Shown: positions 25,367 to 34,867 of the stretch, in pieces
Layout of the letters: the number at the start of each line of letters is the position of its first letter
Position numbering within the stretch: the first letter of the stretch is position 1
Source: Streptomyces anulatus
GTDB lineage: Bacteria; Actinomycetota; Actinomycetes; Streptomycetales; Streptomycetaceae
Direction: 5' to 3'
Length of the DNA: 64,000 bases
Assembly (NCBI RefSeq): GCF_014650675.1
Contig: NZ_BMVK01000002.1
Span: forward strand, 1-64,000
Notes under the pieces: generated by a model
What the model was told of the DNA's origin: nothing
The model's input: only the letters and a program-made list of their open reading frames with translations
Database searches by the model: none
Position numbers and translations under genes: made by a program

Positions 25367-26371
25367 ATGCTCGTCTACGCCCCGGCGGCGCTCCTCTTCC
25401 TCGTCTTCTGCGTGAGCGTGCTGCACGAGCGCCGCAAGTTCAGCAACGCCGTCCTCCTCGGCCTCGCCGTGCTCTGCGCGCTGGGGGCCTTGCTGTACCG
25501 GCTGGTCGGCTCCGGATCGCCCTTGGTGCCCTACGTCGTCGGGGCGCTGGTGGCACTGGGGGCGGTGGCCCTGCTCGTGCTGGTGTGCTTCCTGTTCCTC
25601 AACGGCGTACGCATGCTGCGCAAGGAGGGCAGAAGCCCCTCCCACCTGCTGTCGTTGCTGGCCGCGTTCGCCGTCCTCGGCGTGGTCGCCCTGCTGGTCG
25701 CGGCAGCCGTGCTGCGGACTCCGGTGCTGATCGGGGTGGCATCGGCGGCCGGTGGGCTGGCGCTCTACTTCTCGTTCCTGTTCCTGTGCTTCGTCTGCTA
25801 CGCGTTCCTGTACGGGCGGCTGCGAGTGCGCCGCAAGGCCGACTTCGTGGTGGTGCTGGGTTCGGGGCTGATCGGCGGTTCCACGGTGCCCCCGCTGCTG
25901 GCGAGCCGGCTGAAGCGGGGACGCGAGGTCCACGAGCGGCTCTCCCGGCGCGGCGGGTCCCCCGTGCTGATCACCTCGGGCGGACAGGGGCCCGACGAGA
26001 AGCTGCCGGAGTCCCACGCGATGGCCGACCACCTGGTGGCCGAGGGGTTCCCGGCCGGCCTCATCGAACGGGAGGACCGCTCGCGGAACACCGAGGAGAA
26101 TCTGCGCTTCAGCAAAAAGATCATGGAGGAGGCCAAGCCCGACTACCGGTGCGTGGTCGTCACGAACAACTACCACGCCTTCCGGGCCGCCCTCATCGCC
26201 CGACGGGTCCGCATCCGGGGGCAGGTGGTGGGCTCCCCCACGGCCGCGTACTTCTGGCCCAACGCGATGCTCCGCGAGTTCGCCGCGATCCTCGTGGACT
26301 ACCGGCAGAGCAACGCGGCGATGTGCGTGATCATCGTCCTCGGCGGGGTGGCCGCCTGGTGGGCGAGCTGA
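25367..26371 (+). CDS. YdcF/SanA-family (DUF218) membrane protein
   Basis: 334 residues. Five or so membrane spans fill residues 1-155, then a cytoplasmic or external DUF218 domain: DFVVVLGSGLIGGSTVPPLLASRLKRG, SPVLITSGGQGPDEKLPESHAMADHLV, EREDRSRNTEENLRFS and VVVTNNYHAFRAALIARR. A last hydrophobic stretch ends the protein. DUF218 proteins are linked to envelope integrity (ElyC, SanA). The ATG at 25367 is chosen over GTG 25361 because TAGTCT (25355-25360) sits 6 bases ahead, fitting a leaderless message. Confidence 0.9.
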   Translation: MLVYAPAALLFLVFCVSVLHERRKFSNAVLLGLAVLCALGALLYRLVGSGSPLVPYVVGALVALGAVALLVLVCFLFLNGVRMLRKEGRSPSHLLSLLAAFAVLGVVALLVAAAVLRTPVLIGVASAAGGLALYFSFLFLCFVCYAFLYGRLRVRRKADFVVVLGSGLIGGSTVPPLLASRLKRGREVHERLSRRGGSPVLITSGGQGPDEKLPESHAMADHLVAEGFPAGLIEREDRSRNTEENLRFSKKIMEEAKPDYRCVVVTNNYHAFRAALIARRVRIRGQVVGSPTAAYFWPNAMLREFAAILVDYRQSNAAMCVIIVLGGVAAWWAS

Positions 26372-26495
26372 AGGCAGGAGCCGCCTGCGTCACCAGTTGC
26401 ACATGTTTCCCGCACAACTACCCCACATATGAATAAGGTTGATCGCGTCCGCATCGCAGATGCGCACCAACGGTCAACTGACAAAGGGGGGTCAG

Positions 26496-28793
26496 GTGTC
26501 CCGACACCTGTACACGAGCAGCCGCAACCGCCGTACCGGACGGACCGCGGGAGCGGCGGCGATCGCGGTGGTGCTGGCCGGGGGGCTCGCCACACTGCCC
26601 GTCACGGCGCAGGCGGCCGGGACGGCAGAAGCGGCCGCGGCCGCCGAAGTCCTGATACCCGCGCCCGACGCCTTCGGCGAGGGGCCCGAGAAGATCCTGG
26701 CGACCGGCAGGTACGGGGTACTGCACCGCGAGGGCGACGACTACCTCTGGACCAACTCGTACAACAGCCGGACCAGGGTCGTCACCGAGCTCGCGTCGGT
26801 GCCGGAGAACCTGCTCGTGGGCGGCCACGACGAGCACAACCGGGCCATCTACACCCAGCAGCGCGCGGACGGCGGGACGGACGTCGTACGGATCGGCATC
26901 GAGGACCCCGCCTTCAACAGCACGATGACCGTGCCCGCCGGCTATCTCAACCTTCGCTTCGCCGGTGCCTGGGTGGTGGTGACCGTCGACAAGGGCGACG
27001 GGACGTACGAGATGCGGGTGGCCCGGGGCGGGGCGCAGTCGGCGGACCCCGTCGTGCGGCTGCCCGCCGGAGCCACCACGGACGCCCGGCCCGTGGTGCT
27101 CGGCGCACAGGGCAGCGAGGTCCTCATCGGCTACCGCCTCGCGGACGGCTCCCCGGGCTACGGCATCCTGACCGCCTACGACGGCCGGGTGAAGCCGCTG
27201 CCCGTGACCGGGGACGCGAGCAGTTTCCGCCTCACCCAGATGACCGTGAGCTGGTTCTCGCGCAACGGCAGCGGCGGCCAAGGGGTCCGGGTGATGCCGC
27301 GGAGCGGCACGGGCACGCCCCAGGTCATTCCGCTCGCCACACAGTCCCCGGACAGTGAGGTCACCTCGTTCGTGGTGGACGACAACATCGTCTGGCACGA
27401 GGGGGCCGGCGGCCCGCTGCGGCTCACGCCCATCACCGGCGCGGACACCGAGCGCACGCTCCTGCCCACGGTCGAGTTCACCCAGCTCCGGGCCGAGGGC
27501 TACGGGGACGTGCTGGCGCTCGGCAAGGACGCCGACGGCAAGCGGGCCATCCACGTGTTCCACCAGAACGGCATCGGGATCATCTCCGACCTGGTGATGC
27601 GTGAGGTCCCGAAGGTCAGGACGGCGGACGGCGAGATCGGGGCGCTGAGCCTCGACCGGGGGCGGCTGCGGTACGTCAACTCGCTGGTCGGGAAGGACAC
27701 CTTGCACGGCAAGGCCGTCGGGACCGGCCTCGACCCGGCGGAGGGCGCACGGCTCGCCGACTTCCCCGGTCTCGCGGCAGGCCGTTTCGCCGACGGCACG
27801 GACGAGGGTCTGGCCCGGCTGGTCACCGATCCCGGCACCGGTGCCGACGTGCTCGTGACCGGCGACGACCCCGACCAGGAGGCCCCGGGTCTGCCCCTGC
27901 CCGGCACGGGCGGACGCATCCTCGGCGCCTCACCGGAGTTCGTGCTGTACCAGGCCGGCGGCCGGCAGTACGTCGTCGACACCGCCCGCGACCTCGTCGT
28001 CCGCGACCAGCCGGCACAGGGCGCGGTGCTGGACGGCGACCGGCTGGTCAAGTCGGCCCCGAGCAAGCCCGGCACGGTGAACGTGGTCAACCCGCGCACC
28101 GGCACGGTGACCGGGACCCACGACATCGGCTCCGACTGCGTCCCCGGTGAACTGCAGCGCAGCGGAACCCTGTTGTACTGGAGCTGCGCCTCCGAGGACG
28201 CGGCGGGCGTGTACGACACGGCGAGCCACCGCGACTACCCCGCCCCGGTGTCGGGGGTGCTGCTGGGCGACCGTTTCCTGGCCGCGCGCGACGCGTCCGG
28301 GGATCTGCGCCTCACCGCCCTCGGGTCCGACGGCTCCACCGCGGACCTGGGCACCGTCACGGGGGTGAAGCCGGCCGCGACCGGCGACGGCCGCGGTTCG
28401 ACCTGGACCCTGGACGCGGACGCGGGCAAGCTCGCCTGGGTCGGGACCGATGACACCGTCCACGTCACCGCCCCGCAGCAGGCCGTCTCCCCCTTGAGCG
28501 TCACCCACAGCACCGTGCCCGCCACCTCGGCGGGCGAGTGGGGCGCCGCGTGGTGGCTCTCCAAGCCGGCGGCGTCCTGGCGGCTCACGCTCACCCGGCG
28601 CTCGACCGGTGAGGTCGTCCGCACCTGGACGGGCGAGGAAACGCGCGGCACGGTACGCGTCGGCTGGGACGGTACGTCCGCCTCCGGCGATCCCGTACCG
28701 ACCGGCGGCTACACCTGGAGGCTGACCGCCGCCCCCTCGGACGGCACGGGCGCGGACGCCACGGCCTCGGGCACGTTGCGGGTCACCGGCTGA
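26496..28793 (+). CDS. Large secreted protein with C-terminal FlgD-like Ig domain
   Basis: 765 residues from GTG at 26496, after AAAGGGGGG. A signal peptide ends near AQA/AAGTAEA. The central 600 residues look like repeated beta strands (a propeller-like body), with stretches such as DVVRIGIEDPAF, GYRLADGSPGYGILT and VLGDRF-like turns. The C-terminus (about 670-765) has a FlgD-type Ig fold: WRLTLTRRSTGEVVRTWTGEETRGTVRVGWDGTSASGDPVPTGGYTWRLTA. Such proteins are frequent in Streptomyces and are of unknown role, perhaps adhesive or structural. Confidence 0.82.
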   Translation: MSRHLYTSSRNRRTGRTAGAAAIAVVLAGGLATLPVTAQAAGTAEAAAAAEVLIPAPDAFGEGPEKILATGRYGVLHREGDDYLWTNSYNSRTRVVTELASVPENLLVGGHDEHNRAIYTQQRADGGTDVVRIGIEDPAFNSTMTVPAGYLNLRFAGAWVVVTVDKGDGTYEMRVARGGAQSADPVVRLPAGATTDARPVVLGAQGSEVLIGYRLADGSPGYGILTAYDGRVKPLPVTGDASSFRLTQMTVSWFSRNGSGGQGVRVMPRSGTGTPQVIPLATQSPDSEVTSFVVDDNIVWHEGAGGPLRLTPITGADTERTLLPTVEFTQLRAEGYGDVLALGKDADGKRAIHVFHQNGIGIISDLVMREVPKVRTADGEIGALSLDRGRLRYVNSLVGKDTLHGKAVGTGLDPAEGARLADFPGLAAGRFADGTDEGLARLVTDPGTGADVLVTGDDPDQEAPGLPLPGTGGRILGASPEFVLYQAGGRQYVVDTARDLVVRDQPAQGAVLDGDRLVKSAPSKPGTVNVVNPRTGTVTGTHDIGSDCVPGELQRSGTLLYWSCASEDAAGVYDTASHRDYPAPVSGVLLGDRFLAARDASGDLRLTALGSDGSTADLGTVTGVKPAATGDGRGSTWTLDADAGKLAWVGTDDTVHVTAPQQAVSPLSVTHSTVPATSAGEWGAAWWLSKPAASWRLTLTRRSTGEVVRTWTGEETRGTVRVGWDGTSASGDPVPTGGYTWRLTAAPSDGTGADATASGTLRVTG

Positions 28794-28806
28794 GCACGGC
28801 CCGCAC

Positions 28807-28841
28807 GGCGGGAAACAACCCCTCAGGGGTTGTTTCCCGCC
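28807..28841. terminator. Bidirectional terminator overlapping the metallopeptidase stop codon
   Basis: Perfect 17-bp arms (28807-28823 and 28825-28841) contain the stop codon of the minus-strand gene (28823-28825). It ends both convergent transcripts. Confidence 0.85.
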
Positions 28842-30124
28842 GCCTGCGCGGTGGCGGCCCTCGCCTGGCTCCGGCGGTCGAACGCGACCTGTGCCGCCGC
28901 CCGCAGCTCCACGTAGAAGGGATGGTTCTGGTCCGTCTCCCACAGGTGGAGATAGACCAGCATCTGGTTGATCACGGTGTCGTACTCGACCAGCGTGCCG
29001 GACGCCTGGCCCGCCGCCGCGTCCCAGGCGATGAGCTGCGCCTGCTGCTCGGGGGTGATCTTGCCCGCCGCGGCGAAGGAGTCCGCGTACTTCTTCAGCT
29101 TGCCGCTCTCGCCGCCGTACCCCAGTTTCTCCTCCAGCATCCGCTGCTGGAAGTCGCTGAATCCGGCGCCCCCTTCGAGGGTCCGCCGCAGGCGGGCGAG
29201 TGCGTCCCTGCGCTCCTCGGCCAGCGCTGTGACCTGGGCGTCGGTCGCGCCGGCCCGCACCAGTTCCATCACCGGGCTGCTCCCGAACGCCTGGTGGGCC
29301 GCGACGTGGGTCAGCTCGTGGGCGACGTGCCCGAGCATGAAGGAGGAGCCGCCCCTGGCCTGGGTGTCGACGTTGAACGTGAACGCGGGGTCCTGATCGG
29401 CGGCGCTGGTGAGCTTCATGCCGGGCATGCCGCCCCGCGGGTACTGCTTCACGGTCACCAGGCCCACCACGGCCATCAGTTCATCGATGACCGCGCGGGT
29501 CTCCGCGGGCAGCCTCTCGTCCCCCCGGAGTTCGCCGAGGTCGCGGATCAAGCCGTCCACCAGGGCGGTGAACTCGGGCCCCGACATCTTCTGCGACGCC
29601 TTCTGGGCCTCGCCGGCCTGGGCCCGGACGTCCATGTCCGGGTCCTCGTTCGCGGTCACCATCCGGTCGACCTCGGTCAGCAGCCCCCGGAAGACCGCCT
29701 CGGCGATCTCCGACTGCGTCCCCTCCGCCTCGCCCTTGAGCCGCTCCACTCCGGCGACGCGGTTCCCTCCCTCGGGCTTGTGGGAGACATAGTCCTCGCA
29801 TGCCCTGACGATGTCTCTGAGGGCGTACCACCGCGCTACCTCACCAGTGTCCGGCAGGGCGTAGAACGCCCGCAGCGCCTCGTCCACCTTGCTGATCTCC
29901 GACGTGTTCCGCTTGCCCGTGATGCGCTTGGAGCTCTGCTTGAACTCGTCCTCGGTCATCATCCGGGACACCGTGATCATGCGCGTCACGGCCGTGTTGC
30001 CCAGGGTTCCCTGGAGGCTCCCGGGGGTACGAGGGCCCCGGCCGTCGTGCCGGTCCGCCGTCCGGGCCACGGGGGCGGGCCGCTGCCGGTCGTGGTCCTG
30101 GGCCGGGGTCTCGTGGGTATGCAT
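28823..30124 (-). CDS. HExxH metallopeptidase-like protein with eCIS-cargo-like N-terminus
   Basis: 433 residues, no signal peptide. The N-terminal 35 residues are polar and disordered, followed by SLQGTLGNTAVTRM (37-49), close to the LQ..xGNxAVxxM motif seen in proteins tied to extracellular contractile injection systems. The zinc motif is HELTH (H269, E270, H273) in MLGHVAHELTHVAAHQAF, as in DUF4157-type metallopeptidases. The rest is helical. No eCIS structural genes are in the window, so delivery by that machine is speculation. The intact HExxH makes peptidase activity plausible. Confidence 0.7.
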   Translation of the reverse strand: MHTHETPAQDHDRQRPAPVARTADRHDGRGPRTPGSLQGTLGNTAVTRMITVSRMMTEDEFKQSSKRITGKRNTSEISKVDEALRAFYALPDTGEVARWYALRDIVRACEDYVSHKPEGGNRVAGVERLKGEAEGTQSEIAEAVFRGLLTEVDRMVTANEDPDMDVRAQAGEAQKASQKMSGPEFTALVDGLIRDLGELRGDERLPAETRAVIDELMAVVGLVTVKQYPRGGMPGMKLTSAADQDPAFTFNVDTQARGGSSFMLGHVAHELTHVAAHQAFGSSPVMELVRAGATDAQVTALAEERRDALARLRRTLEGGAGFSDFQQRMLEEKLGYGGESGKLKKYADSFAAAGKITPEQQAQLIAWDAAAGQASGTLVEYDTVINQMLVYLHLWETDQNHPFYVELRAAAQVAFDRRSQARAATAQAAGNNP

Positions 30125-30254
30125 GACGTCACGCTAGGCGGGCGCGCCGGACGGTGCCCAGGGACGGGAGGGCAGCATCCGGGCGGACCGGGGCACCGCC
30201 CGCTGCCTCTCCCGGACGGGCGGACGTAGGGATGCCGGGCGGGGCGGACCGGCT

Positions 30255-31640
30255 TCAGAATCCGCCGCCGTCGAAGCCGCCGCCCCCGAAGCCGCCGCCG
30301 TCGCCGAAGCCGCCTCCGCCGAAGCCCGAGGAGTCGAAGTCGGAGCCGGAGAAGTCGCCGCCGCCCCAGTCGCCGCCCTCGCCGCCGCCGAAGTCACCGC
30401 CGCCGTACTCGGAGGCGTAGGCCGGGGTGGCGAGCATCGAGCCGAGCATGGTGCCGACCAGGAGGCCGGGGAGCAGGCCGCCGCCGAAGTAGCCGCCGGC
30501 CCAGGGGCCGTAGGCCGGGCCCGCTTCCCAGTACGGGCGGCGGTTGCCGTCGCCGACGTCGACCGTACGGCTCATGGGGTCCTCGCCCTGGCTCAGCCGG
30601 ACCTCGTCCGCGCCGCAGACCGGGACCTCGCGGGACGTGCCGCCGGACGGGGTCCAGAGCACGTCGGCGACCGAGGGGCCGTGACGCGGGTCGAAGAAGC
30701 ACGGCGGGCGGCGGGCCGGGATCTCCGCGCCGGTGCGGCGGGCCTCCAGGACCGCGAGGGAGTAGCGGCCGTCCTCCAGGGACTGGGTGACCCCCCGGAC
30801 GTCCGAGGGGTGTCCGGCCCTGTCCATCTTCGACTTGGCGCTCTCGTAGGAGTCCAGGGCCCGTTCGTAGTCGGCGCGCATGGTGTCGTCCGCGCCCGGT
30901 TCGGCGGGGTGGAAGTCCAGACGTTCCAGGGTCTCGCCGTACGCGGTGATGTCCTCGTCGACGACGACCCGGAGCTTGTCGAGCGCGGCGCGCTCCTCTT
31001 CCTCCTTGCGGCGCTTGTTGCGGCGGGAGATCGCGTACGCGCCCGCGCCGCCCGCCGCGACCAGCGCGCCGAGCGTGATCAGGCCGGAGACCGGTGCCCC
31101 GGGCCCGTCCGCCGCGCCTCCGGCGGACCAGGAGGCGGGGGCGGAGCCCCGGGCCTGTTCGACGGCGCGGTCGACGAAGGCGGTGAGCTGGGCGTCGGCG
31201 TTCCCGGCGGTGGCGGGGTTCTCGACGGAGGCCGTGAGGTTCTCGACGGCACGGGTGGGCATGACCTGCGGGTCGGCGCCCGCGTCGAAGCCGTCGCCGA
31301 GGCGTATCGCGTAGACGCCGGTGATGCCGGTGTCGCTGCGCAGGGTCTGGAGGAGGCCTTCCTCGGGGAAGGCCGGGGTATCGGGGAGGACGGCCACGAA
31401 CACCGGCTTGTCGGCGTCCGTGATCTTGTTCTCCAGGGCCTTCTCGTCAGCGACGGAGAGCTGATCGCGAGCGCCCGGGTCCACATAGACCGGGTCGTCG
31501 CGCAGGGCCTGGGCGGCGTCCTGGATGGTCGCGGCGGGGGCGGCGGGCGCGGCCGACGCGGGGGAGGTCAGGGCGAGAGCCGCCGCTGCGATGATGAGCA
31601 GCAGGCCCGCCAGCAGCGCGGGAAAGAGCCTTTTCCTCAT
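30255..31640 (-). CDS. Membrane-anchored protein with Gly-rich tail
   Basis: 461 residues. A signal segment (MRKRLFPALLAGLLLIIAAAALAL) leads to an extracellular domain (about 45-165; DPVYVDPGARDQLSVADEKALENKI, VFVAVLPDTP) resembling the DUF6676/TPM-like domains of actinobacterial membrane proteins. A membrane span lies near residue 190 (LITLGALVAAGGAGAYAI), then a charged coil (RRNKRRKEEEERAALDK) and a cytoplasmic part. The last 60 residues are GGGDFGG/GGGFGDGG repeats, often seen in TPM-family proteins. Function unknown. Confidence 0.8.
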   Translation of the reverse strand: MRKRLFPALLAGLLLIIAAAALALTSPASAAPAAPAATIQDAAQALRDDPVYVDPGARDQLSVADEKALENKITDADKPVFVAVLPDTPAFPEEGLLQTLRSDTGITGVYAIRLGDGFDAGADPQVMPTRAVENLTASVENPATAGNADAQLTAFVDRAVEQARGSAPASWSAGGAADGPGAPVSGLITLGALVAAGGAGAYAISRRNKRRKEEEERAALDKLRVVVDEDITAYGETLERLDFHPAEPGADDTMRADYERALDSYESAKSKMDRAGHPSDVRGVTQSLEDGRYSLAVLEARRTGAEIPARRPPCFFDPRHGPSVADVLWTPSGGTSREVPVCGADEVRLSQGEDPMSRTVDVGDGNRRPYWEAGPAYGPWAGGYFGGGLLPGLLVGTMLGSMLATPAYASEYGGGDFGGGEGGDWGGGDFSGSDFDSSGFGGGGFGDGGGFGGGGFDGGGF

Positions 31641-31694
31641 ACTTCACGCTACTCCAGACGGGCGACGAACGCCGCCGCCCGCCTGGGAGCGCCT

Positions 31695-34600
31695 TTACCG
31701 CGCCGCCCGGTACGCCGTGCGCAGCCGGTCCACCGCCCCGGTCAGGTCGCCGGTGAGCAGCAGGTGGTCCGCCTCCGCGAACGGCTTCGAGATCTCCTGG
31801 GTGAATGTCCCGTCGATCTTCCGCTGGACCAGCAGCCGGGCCCGGTCCACGATCGCCCGGCCCGCCGGGGTCTTCCCCAGGTGCGCCTTCTCGGCGACCC
31901 GGGCGGCGACGGCGAGGGCCGCGAGGGCCGGCTCGCCGCCGGCCGGGGGCTTCTTCAGGGTGGTCAGGCCCCAGCCGTAGGGAAACTGCGGGTCGTAGGC
32001 CGCGTCCCCGACGTTGATCGGGAGCTGGGCCTCCGCCTTCGGCCAGGTCACCGGCAGCTGACCGGTGAAGGCGCGCCTGCCGTAGAGGACGTCGGCCACG
32101 CCGTCGCCCTCGGAGCCCGGCAGCCAGGAGGCCACCAGGGCGTCCATGTCCCCGAGCCGGTCGCCGATGAGCTGCGGGCGGCCGGAGACGACGAGGACCG
32201 CGCACTTCATGGCGGCGCAGACCTTGTCGACCGCTGCCCGGTCGGCTGCCGTCAGCTCCAGGTCGTGGCCGTTGCCGACGTCCCCGATGCCTTCGGCGTA
32301 CGGGGTCTCGCCGACGACGACCACCCCGACGTCGTACCCGTCCGTGGCGGCGGAGGCGTCCCGGGAGAACGTCACGGACTCGGGGGTCCGCGCCGCCTTT
32401 CGCATGCCCTCAAGGATCGTCGTGCCGGTGGTGGTCCTCCCGGAGGAGCCCTGCCAGCTGATGGTCCAGCCGCCGGCCTGGTTGCCGATGTCGTCGGCGT
32501 TGGACCCGGCGACGTACACCTTCTGGTCCGTCCTGAGCGGAAGGACGGCCCCGTCGTTCTTCAGGAGCACCTGGGACTTGGCCACCGCCTCACGGGCCAC
32601 CGCGCGGTGCTCCGCGGAGCCGACCTCCTCCAGGTGGGTGGTGTCCGCGTACGGCTTCTCGAAGAGGCCGAGGCGGAACTTCTGGGTGAGGATGCGGGCG
32701 ACCGCGTCGTCGATCCGGGCCTGGGCGATCCGGCCCGCCGCGACCTCCTCCTTCAGCGTCTTCGTGAAGTCCTGGTACGCGGTCGGGACCATGATCATGT
32801 CGAGTCCGGCGTTGATGGACGTGACGACGTCGCTCGCGTAGTCGCCGGGGATCTGGTCGATGGCCTGCCAGTCGCTGATGACGAAGCCCTCGAAGCCCAT
32901 CCGGTCCTTGAGGACGCCGTTGATCATCTCGGCGTTGGCGTGCATCTTCACCGGACCCTTGTCGTCGCCCAGGACGTCCAGCGAGGAGTACGAGGGCATG
33001 ACCGTGCCGACGCCGCGCTCGACCGACTCCTCGAACGGGGAAAGGTGGACCGCTTCCAGTTCCTCGCGGGTGACCTCGGTGACGCCCTGGTCGACCGTGT
33101 ACGAGCCGGTGGTGGAGGAGCCGTACGCGGTGCCGCCGTCGCCGACGAAGTGCTTGGCGCTGCCCAGCACCTTGTCGTTGCGGTGCAGGTCCTTGCCGGA
33201 CGGGCTGCCCTGCATGCCCTGGATGACCGTCTCCATGGCCTCGACCAGGGCAGGGTCCTCGCCGAACGCCTCGTAGGAGCGGCCCCAGCGTTCGTCGCGG
33301 GTGACGCAGACGCAGGGGGCGAAGTCCCACGGGACGCCGGTGGCGCGGACTTCCTTCGCGGTGATCGCGCCGGTCCGCTCCGCGCTCCTCGGGTCACGGC
33401 CCGCGCCGATGCCGATGTTGTGCGGCATGATCGTCGCGCCGACGACGTTGTTGTGCCCGTGCACCGCGTCCACGCCGTAGATCAGCGGGATCTGGAAGCG
33501 GGTGGCGCGGGTGCGCAGCTGGTAGGCGTCGGTCATCTTCGCCCAGGCGGCGGCCGTGTTGGGGGTGGGGACCGAGCCGCCGCCGGAGAGCAGCGAGCCG
33601 AGGTCGTAGGCGGCGATGTCGCCGGGTGCGCGGAGCGCGTTGCGCTCGGCCTGGGTCATCTGGCCGGCCTTCTCGGCGGGCGACATGCGCCCCAGCAGGT
33701 CCGCAACCCGCTGCTTCACGGGCAGCTTCGCGTTCTGGTACGGGAGGCCGTGCGCGTCGATGACGACCTGCGGGTTCTCCTTGGGGGCCTTCGCGCCGGT
33801 GACCGTCACCTCCAGGGGGATCGTCCTCGCCCCGGAGGGCTTCGACGCCTTCGCCGTGCGGACGGTGATCCGGTGGGTGGTGCCGGAGGCGGTGCCCGCG
33901 GGGAAGGTGTGGCTGCCGGTGACCGGGGTGTAGTCCTTGCCCGCCTCGGCTGTGCCGCCCTTCGTGGCGTACGTGACGGTGACGGGCTCCTGCGTGGGCA
34001 GGGAGCCGGTGGTGGCGACGGAGAGGCCGATGTCGGCGCTGTCGCCGTTCCTCACCGGCCGGACCACCGTGTCGGTGACGACGCTCGCGGTGAGGGCCGG
34101 GTCCGCCTTGCCGTACAGCTCGACGGCGTCCAGGGCGAACGTGCCGGGGCCGCCACCGGGCAGGGTGAGGGCGTAGCCCCACATCTCGTCGAGGCCGAGG
34201 ATCTGGTCGATACCGCCGACGGGCTGGTAGTCGGCCCGGTAGACGAAGTCGGCGAACGGGATCTCGACCAGGTGCCAGCCCTCCCAGTCGTCGGTGAAGG
34301 AGGTGGTCCACAGCTCGGACGCGCCGCCGTTCGCGCCGCCGTCCTTGATCTCGAAGCTGATCTTCTTGCCGGAGCCGGGCGGCAGCGGTGCGGTGTTCTG
34401 GCCGTACCACCAGAAGCGGATGCCCTGATGGGCGGTCCAGTTCCGCGGCGGGGTGGCCACGGCGAACTCGTGGCTGAACCCGCCGTACGCGCTGATGTCG
34501 TAGGAGCCTTCGAGGACGTGTCCGCCCTCGGGTGCGTCCGGGCGCTCGGCCAGCTTCAGTCGCGGGTGGTCGTCCGCGTCGCCGCCCCAGGTGAAGAGGG

Positions 34601-34802
34601 CGTCGGCGGGCGGCTGACCGCCGAGGGGTACCTCGCCCTCGAAGCGGTCGACGAGGACGGGGGCCGGTTCGTCGGCCGCCGCGACGGCGGGTCCGGTGGA
34701 CGAGCCGGCGAGCAGGGTGGCCAGCACGGCCGCGGCGGCGAGGGCCGCGGTGGCGGGTCTGCTTCTGCCCCGGCGGGGGTGGCGGCGTGGGGTCCGAGTC
34801 AT
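31695..34802 (-). CDS. Secreted modular beta-glucosidase/glucan exohydrolase, GH3
   Basis: 1035 residues. A signal peptide (1-42) is followed by a CBM11-like domain (about 47-230; DRFEGEVPLG, RFWWYGQNT), a Calx-beta-like domain (about 240-345; VTYATKGGTAEAGKDYTPV), then GH3 N and C domains (about 365-960). The nucleophile is D644 in GFVISDWQ; KHFVGDGGT and DLGSLLSGGGS fit the (1,3)(1,4)-beta-glucan exohydrolase branch. The start is at the edge of the operator (34804-34817), leaving no usual ribosome site, so the mRNA may start at or near the ATG. It follows the GH1 gene by 65 bases and probably also has its own regulated promoter. Confidence 0.93.
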   Translation of the reverse strand: MTRTPRRHPRRGRSRPATAALAAAAVLATLLAGSSTGPAVAAADEPAPVLVDRFEGEVPLGGQPPADALFTWGGDADDHPRLKLAERPDAPEGGHVLEGSYDISAYGGFSHEFAVATPPRNWTAHQGIRFWWYGQNTAPLPPGSGKKISFEIKDGGANGGASELWTTSFTDDWEGWHLVEIPFADFVYRADYQPVGGIDQILGLDEMWGYALTLPGGGPGTFALDAVELYGKADPALTASVVTDTVVRPVRNGDSADIGLSVATTGSLPTQEPVTVTYATKGGTAEAGKDYTPVTGSHTFPAGTASGTTHRITVRTAKASKPSGARTIPLEVTVTGAKAPKENPQVVIDAHGLPYQNAKLPVKQRVADLLGRMSPAEKAGQMTQAERNALRAPGDIAAYDLGSLLSGGGSVPTPNTAAAWAKMTDAYQLRTRATRFQIPLIYGVDAVHGHNNVVGATIMPHNIGIGAGRDPRSAERTGAITAKEVRATGVPWDFAPCVCVTRDERWGRSYEAFGEDPALVEAMETVIQGMQGSPSGKDLHRNDKVLGSAKHFVGDGGTAYGSSTTGSYTVDQGVTEVTREELEAVHLSPFEESVERGVGTVMPSYSSLDVLGDDKGPVKMHANAEMINGVLKDRMGFEGFVISDWQAIDQIPGDYASDVVTSINAGLDMIMVPTAYQDFTKTLKEEVAAGRIAQARIDDAVARILTQKFRLGLFEKPYADTTHLEEVGSAEHRAVAREAVAKSQVLLKNDGAVLPLRTDQKVYVAGSNADDIGNQAGGWTISWQGSSGRTTTGTTILEGMRKAARTPESVTFSRDASAATDGYDVGVVVVGETPYAEGIGDVGNGHDLELTAADRAAVDKVCAAMKCAVLVVSGRPQLIGDRLGDMDALVASWLPGSEGDGVADVLYGRRAFTGQLPVTWPKAEAQLPINVGDAAYDPQFPYGWGLTTLKKPPAGGEPALAALAVAARVAEKAHLGKTPAGRAIVDRARLLVQRKIDGTFTQEISKPFAEADHLLLTGDLTGAVDRLRTAYRAAR

Positions 34803-34803
34803 C

Positions 34804-34817
34804 TGAGAGCGCTCTCA
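34804..34817. promoter_or_regulatory. LacI-type operator TGAGAGCGCTCTCA before GH3
   Basis: Identical to 4848-4861. It begins one base before the GH3 ATG, so a bound repressor would cover the transcription start region. The LacI-family gene at 42296-43270 is the obvious candidate regulator. Confidence 0.75.
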
Positions 34818-34867
34818 CTTCCGGGTCGGAGTTGCCGAACGTACGGCGGGGCAGAGGTGTCGGCGTG

